A stretch of DNA of 64,000 bases from the NCBI RefSeq assembly GCF_018310535.1, contig NZ_CP074102.1, positions 4,774,001 to 4,838,000 on the forward strand, read 5' to 3'. Source of the stretch: Streptomyces mirabilis. GTDB lineage: Bacteria > Actinomycetota > Actinomycetes > Streptomycetales > Streptomycetaceae. Below the pieces are notes generated by a model. It was not told the origin of the DNA and ran no database searches. It saw only the letters and a list, made by a program, of their open reading frames with translations. Each line of letters starts with the position of its first letter. Within the stretch, counting starts at the first letter, position 1. Positions 16,329-24,009 of the stretch are shown in pieces. The position numbers and the translations under genes are program-made.

Positions 16329-17282
16329 CTAGGGCGCGGGGATTCCTGAGTCACGGTCACGGCCGCGATCTCGGAGCCGGGAGAGGGCGGCGCGAATCTC
16401 CTCGATCATCATCGAGGGACGGTGGAAGACGTCCGCGGCGGTGTAGCGGAGGAGAAGAAGCACCTCCGGGCACTGGAGTACCTGGTTGAAGCGGGCGACA
16501 TCCTGGCGGTGCGACTCGCGTGTGCCGTGGTACGCGTAGCCCTCGATCTCGACGGCCAGCCCCTCGGCTCGGAACAGGAAGTCCAGATAGCGGCGGCGGC
16601 CGTCGGGCGTACGGAGTTCGGCCTGGCTCTCGGGCCGAAGGCCCGCGTCGTGCAGGCGCAGGCGCGCGACGGTCTCCGCGGGGGAGCCGGAGTTCGGATC
16701 GGCGAGCTTCAGCCGTCCGCGGCCGCTTTCCGCGCCCCGCATGGGCGCTTCGAGCGCGAGGGAGACCAGGGCGGCGGTCGTGACCGGCGCGCGGCGGACG
16801 CCTCCGACCCTCCGCCAGGTCAGGGCCGACTCGACGGAGACGAGAGCCTCGTCGCGGGGACCGGCCCGGAGGAGGTCGGCGAGCGTACGGTCGGCGCCCG
16901 TGACGCGCAGGCCCTCACACCGGACCACGTCTCCCGCGCCGAGAGGCATGCGGTGTACGAGCACGCCCGTCCCGCCGCTGCGGAGGGTGAGTTCGGGATC
17001 GATGAACTCCAGGGTCCCTTCGGCCCTCGGGGTGAGCGTCTCGATCCGCCAGAGCGCGGTCGCCGAACGGTGACTCACGACGAGCCGCGGCTTGAGGAGC
17101 TGCACGGCCCGCAGCCGAGTGGCGAAGTCCGCATCCCGGCCCGGCTCGATCCAGGCCCCTGCCTGAACCCGGGTCCACCCCTCCCTTCCGAGCGCCCGGA
17201 GAAGCGACCTCCGCGCCCACCCGGCCTCCCGGGCACGCGAGGTGAGCAACACGCCCCCTTCGACCAGCTCCCTCAGCTCCAC
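16329..17282 (-). CDS. AbiEi-like antitoxin domain fused to DUF559 endonuclease-like domain
   Basis: 317 residues. The N-terminal part resembles the AbiEi antitoxin/winged-helix family (VEGGVLLTSRAREAGWARRSLLRALGREGWTRVQAGAWIEPG, then LVVSHRSATALWRIETL). The C-terminal part is DUF559, a Vsr/PD-(D/E)xK-like fold: RRYLDFLFRAEGLAVEIEGYAYHGTRESHRQDVARFNQVLQ with the DFLF and EIEG acids as the likely metal site. Such fusions are common in actinobacteria and usually stand alone; no toxin gene follows. DNA cleavage is possible but unproven. GTG 17282 is the start used. It ends two bases after the FadD3-like gene in the opposite direction. Confidence 0.75.
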   Translation of the reverse strand: MELRELVEGGVLLTSRAREAGWARRSLLRALGREGWTRVQAGAWIEPGRDADFATRLRAVQLLKPRLVVSHRSATALWRIETLTPRAEGTLEFIDPELTLRSGGTGVLVHRMPLGAGDVVRCEGLRVTGADRTLADLLRAGPRDEALVSVESALTWRRVGGVRRAPVTTAALVSLALEAPMRGAESGRGRLKLADPNSGSPAETVARLRLHDAGLRPESQAELRTPDGRRRYLDFLFRAEGLAVEIEGYAYHGTRESHRQDVARFNQVLQCPEVLLLLRYTAADVFHRPSMMIEEIRAALSRLRDRGRDRDSGIPAP

Positions 17283-17488
17283 ACCCCCGAGGATCCCGGA
17301 GCAGCCCCCCAGCCGTTCCCCCCTGTGGACAACCGAGCCTCACGGGGCCGGGCTGGCGGGTTGGGGATTGGCGGGTTTGGGCCGACGTGGGGTTGCTGCG
17401 GTGGGGTGATCTGGCGGTCATCGGGCGGCATAGGTGGCCCAAACCTGCCAAACGCCCAGTGGGGTGCGGGGTTAGCGGGGCAGGGGCG

Positions 17489-17640
17489 GGTGATTAGGAG
17501 TACGGGGCCGTCCTGGAGCTTCGAGTCCCGGACGGGGATGACGGCGGGGAGGCCGACGGCGACCTGGAGCGTCACCGTGGCTGCCGAGCTGAAGGAGGAG
17601 AGCTGCACGGCGGGGAGTGTTGCGGTGGTGTTGAAGAGCT
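17489..17640 (-). pseudogene. Eroded DUF397 remnant
   Basis: The minus-strand frame reads SSFSSAATVTLQVAV and then IPVRDSKLQDGPVLLIT, which follows the DUF397 pattern (KSSFSSG..CVEVA, VAVRDSK.PDGPVLLF). The start, the leading Trp and the C-terminal W-x-x-F are gone, and no XRE partner is nearby. I therefore call it a decayed copy. The region 17283-17488 holds no other gene that I can support. Confidence 0.4.
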
Positions 17641-17668
17641 GGGCGGTTTGAGGGGGCTGGACGCGAAC

Positions 17669-17692
17669 GGGGCCGAGCTTTGGCTCGGCCCC
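17669..17692 (-). terminator. Hairpin after the first HAT-repeat peptide gene
   Basis: GGGGCCGAGC and GCTCGGCCCC form a perfect ten-base stem with a TTTG loop, 22 bases beyond the peptide stop on the minus strand. Confidence 0.7.
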
Positions 17693-17714
17693 GCAGTGTG
17701 GCTTGAGGCGTTGA

Positions 17715-17903
17715 TCAGGTGGCGTGCTGGTCCAGCGGGGTCACGATGGTGGCGTGCTGGTCCTGCGGCGTGATGACCGTGGCGTGCTGGTCCTGCGGCG
17801 TGACTACCGTGGCGTGCTGGTCGGCGAAGGCTGGAGCAGCAGCCCCACCAGCAGCAGCGGCTGCGACAGCCAGAGTCACGAGGACCTTCTTGGTACGGGT
17901 CAT
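17715..17903 (-). CDS. Secreted HAT-repeat peptide
   Basis: 62 residues from ATG 17903 (an in-frame ATG at 17939 would add 12 non-signal residues). MTRTKK, a hydrophobic Ala/Gly-rich core and APAFA form a classical Sec signal peptide, probably cut after AFA (about residue 27). The mature part is four tandem copies of a ten-residue unit, DQHATVVTPQ, DQHATVITPQ, DQHATIVTPL, DQHAT. The DNA repeats have an exact 30-bp period (17719-17823), so the repeat arose by duplication and has been kept in frame. No enzyme or lantibiotic motif is present and there is no Cys. It neighbours a second peptide with DNVHAT repeats and a large TPR regulator. A signal or surface role is a guess. Confidence 0.75.
   Translation of the reverse strand: MTRTKKVLVTLAVAAAAAGGAAAPAFADQHATVVTPQDQHATVITPQDQHATIVTPLDQHAT
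17719..17823. repeat. 30-bp tandem repeat inside the peptide gene
   Basis: The unit beginning GTGGCGTGCTGGTC occurs at 17719, 17749, 17779 and 17809, each exactly 30 bp apart. It encodes the DQHAT repeat. Units are contiguous and coding, so this is not a CRISPR array. Confidence 0.85.
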
Positions 17904-18105
17904 TCCAGCTCTTGGAGAGAGGGGAGTTCCGAACTCCAAGTGACGCTAGTGGCCGGTGGGGCGGTTGTTCGAGAGGGCCGAACGGTTCCCGCCACGGATT
18001 GACCTGAACCATGCACCTGACACACATCGGCCGCGACGGCTCCCCCTCCGCGCCGCCGCGGCCGATCCCCGTGTGGTGTGAGCTCGGTGTCCCCCCGGGT
18101 CGGGC

Positions 18106-18276
18106 TTAGACCGGCTCGTCCGTGGCGTGGACGTTGTCCGTGGTGGCGTCGCCGGTCTCGGCCGGGGCGATCGGGTTCTTGCCGGTGAGGGGCTCGCTGG
18201 TCGCGTGGACGTTGTCCGTGGTGGCCGTGGGCTCGTCGGTGGCGTGGACGTTGTCGGTGCTGTTGGTGTCGGTCAT
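18106..18276 (-). CDS. Small cytoplasmic DNVHAT-repeat protein
   Basis: 56 residues from ATG 18276, seven bases after a GGGGAGCC Shine-Dalgarno, ending at TAA. It has no signal peptide. The motif D-N-V-H-A-T occurs three times, in TDNVHATDEP, TDNVHATSEP and TDNVHATDEP, joined by short Thr/Pro/Glu-rich linkers. The repeat spacing is about 13 then 26 residues. The composition is acidic and low complexity, so it is likely unfolded. Short repeat proteins of this kind are sometimes carried as 'sigma-like protein' in streptomycete annotation; that is my recollection and implies no function. It shares the H-A-T core with the secreted peptide next door. Confidence 0.7.
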   Translation of the reverse strand: MTDTNSTDNVHATDEPTATTDNVHATSEPLTGKNPIAPAETGDATTDNVHATDEPV

Positions 18277-18327
18277 GACTGGCTCCCCTGCAGTTCTTCG
18301 ATGCGGTAGGGCGGTAAGGCGTAAAGC

Positions 18328-18365
18328 GCCCGCCCGGCAACTCCCCCGAGGGCCGCCGGGCGGGC
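18328..18365 (-). terminator. Hairpin after the SARP gene
   Basis: GCCCGCCCGGC pairs with GCCGGGCGGGC (11 bp, 16-base loop). A second, smaller hairpin (CACCT/AGGTG) is at 18381-18393. They lie between the SARP stop and the small peptide gene, so the latter probably has its own promoter or is reached by readthrough. Confidence 0.55.
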
Positions 18366-18504
18366 ACTTCTGGGCCGGTTCACCTTAGAGGTGCGGCCGA
18401 CTGTCATCCCGTCTGCCCCCCGACGCGACGGATCGACTCGTTGAGAGTGCCGCGCGGCGATAAACGAATGATGAACGTCCAGGCGTGAGGCCTGCGACGA
18501 GGCC

Positions 18505-21465
18505 CTATGCGACGGCGAGGGGCTTGAGGAGAGCCCGTACCTCGTCGGCCTCCGGGGCGCCCATCGCCTCGAAGAGGTCCAGGGCCTCACGCCAGCAGAC
18601 CTGTGCGCGACCGATCTGCCCGATCGAGCTCAGGGCGCGACCGAGCACCGTGAGCACGTTGCCGCGCCGCCAGTCGCCGCCGATCCCTCGCAGCACTGTC
18701 AGCGCCAACTCGGCGTTCGCGGCGGCCTGCGCGGGGCGTCGGGCGGCGAGATCGGCCTCGGCGAGCCGGAACAGGGTCATGCCTTCCCAGAGGCGCTGGC
18801 GGCTGTCCCGGAAGACGTTCAGGGCTTCCTGGAGGCGGTCGACGGCCTGGGCGAGCTGGCCGCTCTGGGTGAGTGCCAGGCCCAGTGCGTATCGGCCGTT
18901 GGCGCCCTTCAGGGCGTGCCCCATGTCGTCGTACATGGCCGTGCCCTGCTGGGCCAGCGCCACCGCGCTCGCGGTGCGGCCCTGGGCGAGGTGGATGCGG
19001 GACAGGTTGCACAGGGCGCTCGCCTCGCCGGGGCGATCCTCGCAGGTGCGGAAGTTCTCGATGGCGCGCGTCAGGTGCGCCTCTCCGTCCTCGTGCCGGT
19101 TCTGGTAGAGCGCGATCACGCCGAGGATGTTGGACGACCAGCAGCTCGTCAGCGGGTCGGCGGAGGCCAGGGCCAGTTCCAGGGCGCGGGTCGCGGCCTG
19201 GTCGGCCGGATCGAAGCGGCCGGTGATGTGGTGAACGAAGGCGAGGGTCGTCAGCGCTCGTGCCTCCGCCCGGGTGGCGCCGATCTGCCGCGCGGCGGCG
19301 CCCGCGGCTTGGGCGATGTCCTCGTACTCCTTGGAGTTCGCGCCCGATTCGGCCAGGTCGCAGGCGGCCCACAGCAGGTCGACGGCCCGTGCCAACGTCT
19401 CTGCGCCGATCGACTGCCGTACGCAGGCCAGCGTGCAGACCGCTTCCGCGTACAGCCAGTCTTGGGCCTGGTGGCGGTCTTCGAACACCAGGCCCGGGTA
19501 CTCCGTGGCCTCAAGGTGTTCCACCAACCGGTCGCCGGGCCGGTCGAGCGCGTACACCCCCGCCGCCGTCGCCAGATAAAAGTCCAGCAACCGCGACATC
19601 GCCGCGTCCCGTTCGCTCGGGGGCTGTTCGTCGCGTTCCGCGCAGGCGCGGGCGTAGAGGCGTACGAGGTCGTGGTAGCGGTAGCGGCCTGGGGCGGCGG
19701 ACTCCAGGAGGGAGGTGTCGACGAGGGATTCGAGGAGGTCCTCGGTGTCGTCGATCGAGAGGTCGAGGACGGCGGCCGCCGCGGCGAGGGAGATGTCGGG
19801 GCCGTCGGCCAGGCCCAGCAGGCGGAAGGCGCGGGCCTGGGCCGGCTCCAGCTGGCCGTAGCCGAGTTCGAAGGTGGCCTTGACCGCGAGGTCGCCGGCC
19901 TGGAGCTCGTCCAGGCGGCGGCGCTCGTCGCCGAGCTTCGCCGCCAGGACCGAGACGGTCCAGGTGCGGCGTGCGGCCAGCCGGGAGGCCGCGATACGGA
20001 TGGCGAGGGGGAGGAAGCCGCAGGCCGCGACGACGTCGAGGGCCGCCTTGCGCTCCGACGCCACCCGCTCCTCGCCGACGATCTTCGTGAAGAGCTGGAG
20101 GGCCTCCTCCGGGGACATCACGTCGAGGTCGACCAGGTGGGCGCCCGCCAGGTCCACCATCCGTACCCGGGACGTGACGAGGGCCGCGCAGCCCTCCGTG
20201 CCGGGCAGGAGTGGGCGGACCTGGGCCGCGTCGCGGGCGTTGTCCAGGAGGACCAGGACCCGGCGGCCGTCCAGGACCGAGCGGTAGAGCGCCGAGCGCT
20301 CCTCCAGGGAGTCGGGGATGGAGGAGTCCGCCGTGCCCAGGGCACGCAGGAACGCGCCGAGGACCGTTTCCGGCTCCGCCGCCCGCTGGCCCGCACCCTG
20401 CAGGTCGACGTACAACTGCCCGTCGGGGAACGCCGTGCGCGCCTGGTGGGCCACGTGCACGGCGAGGGTCGTCTTGCCCACGCCGCCGATGCCCGCGAGC
20501 GCCGAGACGGCCATGACCTGGCCCTCGCCCTCGGCGGAGGAGGCGGAGGCCAGGACGTCGCTCAGTTCCTGGACGAAGGACGCGCGGCCCGTGAAGTCCG
20601 TGACGGTGGCGGGGAGTTGGGCGGGGCGGACCGGTGCCGCGGTGGGCTCGGCCACCGGGGCCGAGGGTTCCGCGAGGCCCGGGTCGGCCTGGAGGATCCG
20701 CTGCTGGAGCTCCTTCAGGCCCGGGCGCGGGTCCACGCCGAGCTCGTCGGCGAGGAGGCGGCGCGTGTCGGCGTACACGGCGAGCGCCTCGGCCTGCCGC
20801 CCGCTGCGGTACAGGGCGAGCATCAGCAGTTCGCGCAGCCGCTCGCGCAGGGGGTGCGCCGCGGTCAGGGCGGTGAGTTCGGAGACCGCCTCCGCGTGGC
20901 AGCCCTGCTCCAGGTCCATGTCGAGGCGGGATTCGAGGAGTTGGAGCCGCCACTCCTCCAGGCGCGCCCGCTGTGTCTCTGCGTAGGGCCCGGGCACGCT
21001 CGCCAGCGGCTCCCCGTCCCACAGGCCCAGCGCCCGGTTCAGCAGGTCGCGGGCGGAGCGCAGGTCTCCGGAGTGCTTGGCCTTCTCGGCGTCGGCGGCG
21101 AGTTCCTGGGCCTCGGCGAGGTCGAGAGAGCTGTCGCTCCCGGCCAGCCGGATCGCGTAGCCGCCGGACTCACTGATCAGGACGCCGGGGTCCAGGGCCT
21201 TGCGGAGCCGGGAGGCGTACGTCCGTACGGCGGCCAGCGCCTGGGGCGGGGACTCCTCGCCCCACAGGGCGTCGATCAGCTCGCCGGACGTGGCCGTCCG
21301 GCCCTCCCGTAGCAGCAGCGCGGCCAGCAGGGCGCGTTGCTGCGGGGACCCCGTGGGCAAGGAATCCTCGCCGTGCCAGGCGCGCACCGGGCCGAGCACG
21401 CTGAAGCGCAACGCCGCCGATTCCCCGGCACGTCGCTGCTCCGGCACTCGCGGTACACCGTCCAT
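18505..21465 (-). CDS. AfsR/SARP-family regulator with NB-ARC ATPase and TPR sensor
   Basis: 986 residues. Residues about 18-100 are the OmpR-like SARP DNA-binding domain (LRFSVLGPVRAWHGED, QQRALLAALLLREGRTATSGELIDALWG, VRTYASRLRKAL). Residues 105-265 are the bacterial transcriptional-activation domain (EWRLQLLESRLDMDLEQGCH, RSGRQAEALAVYADTRRLLADELGVDP). Residues about 290-600 are NB-ARC with P-loop GIGGVGKTT near 325-333, RVLVLLDNARDAAQVRPLLPG, and VTSRVR. From about 690 to 980 a run of TPRs. This is the AfsR plan: an ATPase-gated activator of secondary metabolism or development, with TPRs likely sensing a protein or peptide. Two tiny HAT-repeat peptide genes lie just downstream. The ATG at 21465 follows GGGGGAC. 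A one-mismatch TGACGGNNCGTCA site lies 12-24 bases upstream. Confidence 0.9.
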   Translation of the reverse strand: MDGVPRVPEQRRAGESAALRFSVLGPVRAWHGEDSLPTGSPQQRALLAALLLREGRTATSGELIDALWGEESPPQALAAVRTYASRLRKALDPGVLISESGGYAIRLAGSDSSLDLAEAQELAADAEKAKHSGDLRSARDLLNRALGLWDGEPLASVPGPYAETQRARLEEWRLQLLESRLDMDLEQGCHAEAVSELTALTAAHPLRERLRELLMLALYRSGRQAEALAVYADTRRLLADELGVDPRPGLKELQQRILQADPGLAEPSAPVAEPTAAPVRPAQLPATVTDFTGRASFVQELSDVLASASSAEGEGQVMAVSALAGIGGVGKTTLAVHVAHQARTAFPDGQLYVDLQGAGQRAAEPETVLGAFLRALGTADSSIPDSLEERSALYRSVLDGRRVLVLLDNARDAAQVRPLLPGTEGCAALVTSRVRMVDLAGAHLVDLDVMSPEEALQLFTKIVGEERVASERKAALDVVAACGFLPLAIRIAASRLAARRTWTVSVLAAKLGDERRRLDELQAGDLAVKATFELGYGQLEPAQARAFRLLGLADGPDISLAAAAAVLDLSIDDTEDLLESLVDTSLLESAAPGRYRYHDLVRLYARACAERDEQPPSERDAAMSRLLDFYLATAAGVYALDRPGDRLVEHLEATEYPGLVFEDRHQAQDWLYAEAVCTLACVRQSIGAETLARAVDLLWAACDLAESGANSKEYEDIAQAAGAAARQIGATRAEARALTTLAFVHHITGRFDPADQAATRALELALASADPLTSCWSSNILGVIALYQNRHEDGEAHLTRAIENFRTCEDRPGEASALCNLSRIHLAQGRTASAVALAQQGTAMYDDMGHALKGANGRYALGLALTQSGQLAQAVDRLQEALNVFRDSRQRLWEGMTLFRLAEADLAARRPAQAAANAELALTVLRGIGGDWRRGNVLTVLGRALSSIGQIGRAQVCWREALDLFEAMGAPEADEVRALLKPLAVA

Positions 21466-21476
21466 CGCCGTCCCCC

Positions 21477-21489
21477 TGCCGAACCGTCA
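21477..21489. promoter_or_regulatory. Possible ninth TGACGGNNCGTCA site
   Basis: On the minus strand this reads TGACGGTTCGGCA, one mismatch from the consensus. It lies 12 bases before the SARP start codon. It may tie the SARP to the catabolic regulon or be chance. Confidence 0.4.
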
Positions 21490-21702
21490 GTACTACGGGG
21501 CCAGTTTGCCTTGTTCATGGCGGATGCGTCAGCCGTGCGAGACAGCGATCACAGGCCCGCACACCGTACAGGCACGGGGGATCACAGGGCTCTCACAACC
21601 TCTGCGCACATCTCCGCACAGAGCCGCCCATTCCAGAGGCGTGCGGGGGCGTACGGCGGCGGGGTGGGCGGCCGACGGGTCGGCGACAGGTGGCCGACGG
21701 AT

Positions 21703-21721
21703 AGCTGACGGGTCGTCAGAT
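21703..21721. promoter_or_regulatory. Operator E (TGACGGNNCGTCA family, exact)
   Basis: AGCTGACGGGTCGTCAGAT lies 19 bases before ATG 21741 of the amidohydrolase. The rest of 21490-21702 is GC-rich and holds a short even palindrome at 21671-21684; no gene is seen there. Confidence 0.8.
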
Positions 21722-21740
21722 CGGCGCTACCGTGAGCCGT

Positions 21741-23012
21741 ATGGAGACCACGAGGACCACTGAGGCCGCCCAGGCGCCCGCGCCCCCGTTCCCGAAGATC
21801 ATCTCCGTGGACGACCACACGGTGGAGCCACCCGGCGTCTGGCGCGACCGCCTCCCCGCGAAGTACCAGGACACCGGACCCCGCATAGTCCGCGCGCCGC
21901 TGAAGGAGATGACCTTCCTCGGCGGCAGGTTCGCCCCGGTGATGGGCGGCCCCGGCGACGACGGACCCGTCGGCGACTGGTGGGTCTACGAGGACCTGCA
22001 CCGACCCCTCACCCGTCTCGACACCGCCGTCGGCTACGACAGGGACGAGATACGGCTGGAGATCATCACGTACGAGCAGATGCGCCCCGGCTCGTACGAC
22101 GTCCCCCAGCGCCTCGCCGACATGGACGTCAACCACGTCCAGTCCGCCCTGTGCTTCCCCACCTTCCCGCGCTTCTGCGGCCAGACCTTCACCGAGGCCA
22201 AGGACCGCGAGCTGGGCCTGCTCGGAGTGAAGGCCTACAACGACTGGATGGTGGAGGAGTGGTGCGGCCCGGCGGCCCACGGCCGGCTCGTCCCGCTCAC
22301 CCTCGTACCCCTCTGGGACCCGGAACTCGCCGCCGCGGAAGTGCGCCGCAACGCCGCTCGTGGCGTCCGCGCGGTCGCCTTCTCCGAGATCCCGCCCCAC
22401 CTCGGGCTGCCCTCCGTCCACACCGACGACTGGGACCCCTTCCTCGCCGCCTGCGACGAGACCGGCACGGTCGTCGCCATGCACATCGGCTCCAGCAGCA
22501 AAATGCCGTCGACCTCGGCCGACGCGCCGCCCGCCGTCGGCTCCACCATCACCTTCGCCAACTGCTGCTTCTCGATGGTCGACTGGCTGATGAGCGGCAA
22601 GTTCGAACGCTTCCCGAACCTCAAGGTCATGTACGCGGAGGGCCAGATCGGGTGGATCCCCTACATCCTGGAGCGCGCCGACGTGGTCTGGGAGGAGAAC
22701 CGCGGCTGGGGCGGCGTCGCCGACAAGGTCCACCGCCCGCCGTCCGAACTCTTCGCCGGCCACGTCTACGGCTGCTTCTTCGACGACGCGTTCGGCCTGC
22801 GGAACCTCGACGCCATCGGGGTCCCGAACGTCCTCTACGAGACCGACTACCCCCACTCCGACTCCACCTGGCCCAAGTCCCGCGAGGTCGGCGAGGCCCA
22901 GATGGGGCACCTGGACGCGGACGTGGTGGAACGGATCGTCCGGGGCAACGCCATCGAGCTGCTGGGGCTGACGGAGGACGGGCTCTGGGCCGGGCCGGGT
23001 GGTCCCCGTTGA
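21741..23012 (+). CDS. Amidohydrolase family 2 (ACMSD-like) metal-dependent hydrolase/decarboxylase
   Basis: About 423 residues from ATG 21741 (GTG 21732 is the other in-frame start). KIISVDDHTVEPPGVWRDRLP is the usual first strand, here with D-D-H in place of the D-x-H motif; later landmarks are DVNHVQSALCFPTFPRFCGQTF, PLTLVPLWDPELAAAEVRRNAARGVRAVAFSE, a VVAMHIGSSS His-containing strand, and NVLYETDYPHSDSTWP with the catalytic Asp in TDYPHSD. This family (PF04909) includes ACMSD and other decarboxylases/hydrolases of ring-cleavage products. Operator E lies directly upstream. It overlaps the next gene by four bases (TTGA). Likely first gene of a catabolic operon of the F420/flavin cluster. 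Confidence 0.8.
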   Translation: METTRTTEAAQAPAPPFPKIISVDDHTVEPPGVWRDRLPAKYQDTGPRIVRAPLKEMTFLGGRFAPVMGGPGDDGPVGDWWVYEDLHRPLTRLDTAVGYDRDEIRLEIITYEQMRPGSYDVPQRLADMDVNHVQSALCFPTFPRFCGQTFTEAKDRELGLLGVKAYNDWMVEEWCGPAAHGRLVPLTLVPLWDPELAAAEVRRNAARGVRAVAFSEIPPHLGLPSVHTDDWDPFLAACDETGTVVAMHIGSSSKMPSTSADAPPAVGSTITFANCCFSMVDWLMSGKFERFPNLKVMYAEGQIGWIPYILERADVVWEENRGWGGVADKVHRPPSELFAGHVYGCFFDDAFGLRNLDAIGVPNVLYETDYPHSDSTWPKSREVGEAQMGHLDADVVERIVRGNAIELLGLTEDGLWAGPGGPR

Positions 23013-23956
23013 ACCAGTCCCCGTCGAACCCGGCGCCCCTGCTCTACGGGATGCAGCTCCCGATCCAGTCCCAGAGCACGATCTACGCCGAACCCTGGGA
23101 GGCGGCGGCCGGTCCCGGCGAGCTCGTCGCCGTCGCCCGCGCCGCCGACCGTGCCGGCTTCGCGTACGTGGCGAGCTGCGACCACGTGGCCGTGCCGCGC
23201 CGTCTCGCGGACGCCATGAGCACGATCTGGTACGACCCCGTCGCCACCCTCGCCTACCTCGCGGGCGTGACCGAGCGCGTACGGCTGCTCAGTCATGTCG
23301 CGGTCGTCGGGCTGCGGCATCCGCTGATCACGGCCAAGCAGTACGCGACCCTCGACCACCTCTCCGGCGGGCGGCTGATCCTCGGGGTCGGCGCCGGGCA
23401 TGTGGAGGAGGAGTTCGAGGCGGTGGGCGCCGACTTCGCGCGGCGGGGGGCGGTGCTCGACGAGTCCATCGACGCGCTGCGCGCCGCCCTGGGGGCGGAC
23501 GAGTTCCCCGTGCACCACGGGAAGCTGTACGACTTCGAAGGGCTCGGGCAGCGGCCCAGGCCCGCGCAGGAGCGCGTGCCCATCTGGGTCGGCGGCTCCT
23601 CGCCCGCCGCCGTGCGCCGGGCCGCGCTGCGGGGCGACGGCTGGCTGCCGCAGGGGGATCCGCGCGAGCGGCTGCCGGAGCAGATCGCCCGCCTGTACCG
23701 GATCAGGGAGGAGGCGGGGATCTCCGCGCCTCTCGTCGTGGGGGCCATCACCGAGCCCCTGTATGTCGGCACGCCCGGCTGGCAGGTCGGGCGGCGCACC
23801 GTGAGCGGGGCCCCGGAGGCGGTCGCCGAGTCGTTGCGGGCGTACCGGGCGATGGGGGTGCACCAGATCCAGGTGCGGTTCCGGGCGCGGGGGCTGAGTG
23901 AGCTCGTCGACCAGATCGCGGCGTTCGGCGCCGACGTCGCGCCCCACCTCAACTAG
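23009..23956 (+). CDS. Luciferase-like F420/FMN-dependent oxidoreductase (LLM class)
   Basis: About 315 residues from TTG 23009, overlapping the upstream TGA as TTGA; ATG 23051 (MQLPIQSQS) is the other start. LLM landmarks: AARAADRAGFAYVASCDHVAVP-like N-terminal strand-helix, VRLLSHVAVVGLRHPLITAKQYATLDHLSGGRLILGVGAGH, FEAVGADFARRGAVLDESIDALRAA, RVPIWVGGSSPAAVRRAALRGDGWLP, and a C-terminal GAPEAVAESLRAYRAMGVHQIQVRF. This pattern fits the probable-F420 LLM families rather than true luciferase; the reaction may be hydride transfer or oxygenation. The stop codon lies within a 21-bp triplicate (23939-24001), one copy of which has CAG where the stop TAG now is. Confidence 0.85.
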   Translation: MNQSPSNPAPLLYGMQLPIQSQSTIYAEPWEAAAGPGELVAVARAADRAGFAYVASCDHVAVPRRLADAMSTIWYDPVATLAYLAGVTERVRLLSHVAVVGLRHPLITAKQYATLDHLSGGRLILGVGAGHVEEEFEAVGADFARRGAVLDESIDALRAALGADEFPVHHGKLYDFEGLGQRPRPAQERVPIWVGGSSPAAVRRAALRGDGWLPQGDPRERLPEQIARLYRIREEAGISAPLVVGAITEPLYVGTPGWQVGRRTVSGAPEAVAESLRAYRAMGVHQIQVRFRARGLSELVDQIAAFGADVAPHLN

Positions 23957-24001
23957 ATCGCACCCCATCTCAACCAGATCGCGCCTCACCTCAAGCAGGG
24001 A
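23939..24001. repeat. Three 21-bp tandem copies at the LLM/SDR junction
   Basis: Copies start at 23939, 23960 and 23981 and in frame encode A-P-H-L-N-stop-I, A-P-H-L-N-Q-I, A-P-H-L-K-Q. The first copy has TAG where the others have CAG, so a C-to-T change probably shortened the LLM protein. The third copy runs to the Shine-Dalgarno of the SDR. Confidence 0.75.
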
Positions 24002-24009
24002 GTCAGGGC

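Noticed and set aside
17719..17823. Regular 30-bp repeats resembling a CRISPR array
   Set aside because: The units are contiguous without unique spacers, keep a reading frame with a signal peptide, and no cas gene is near.
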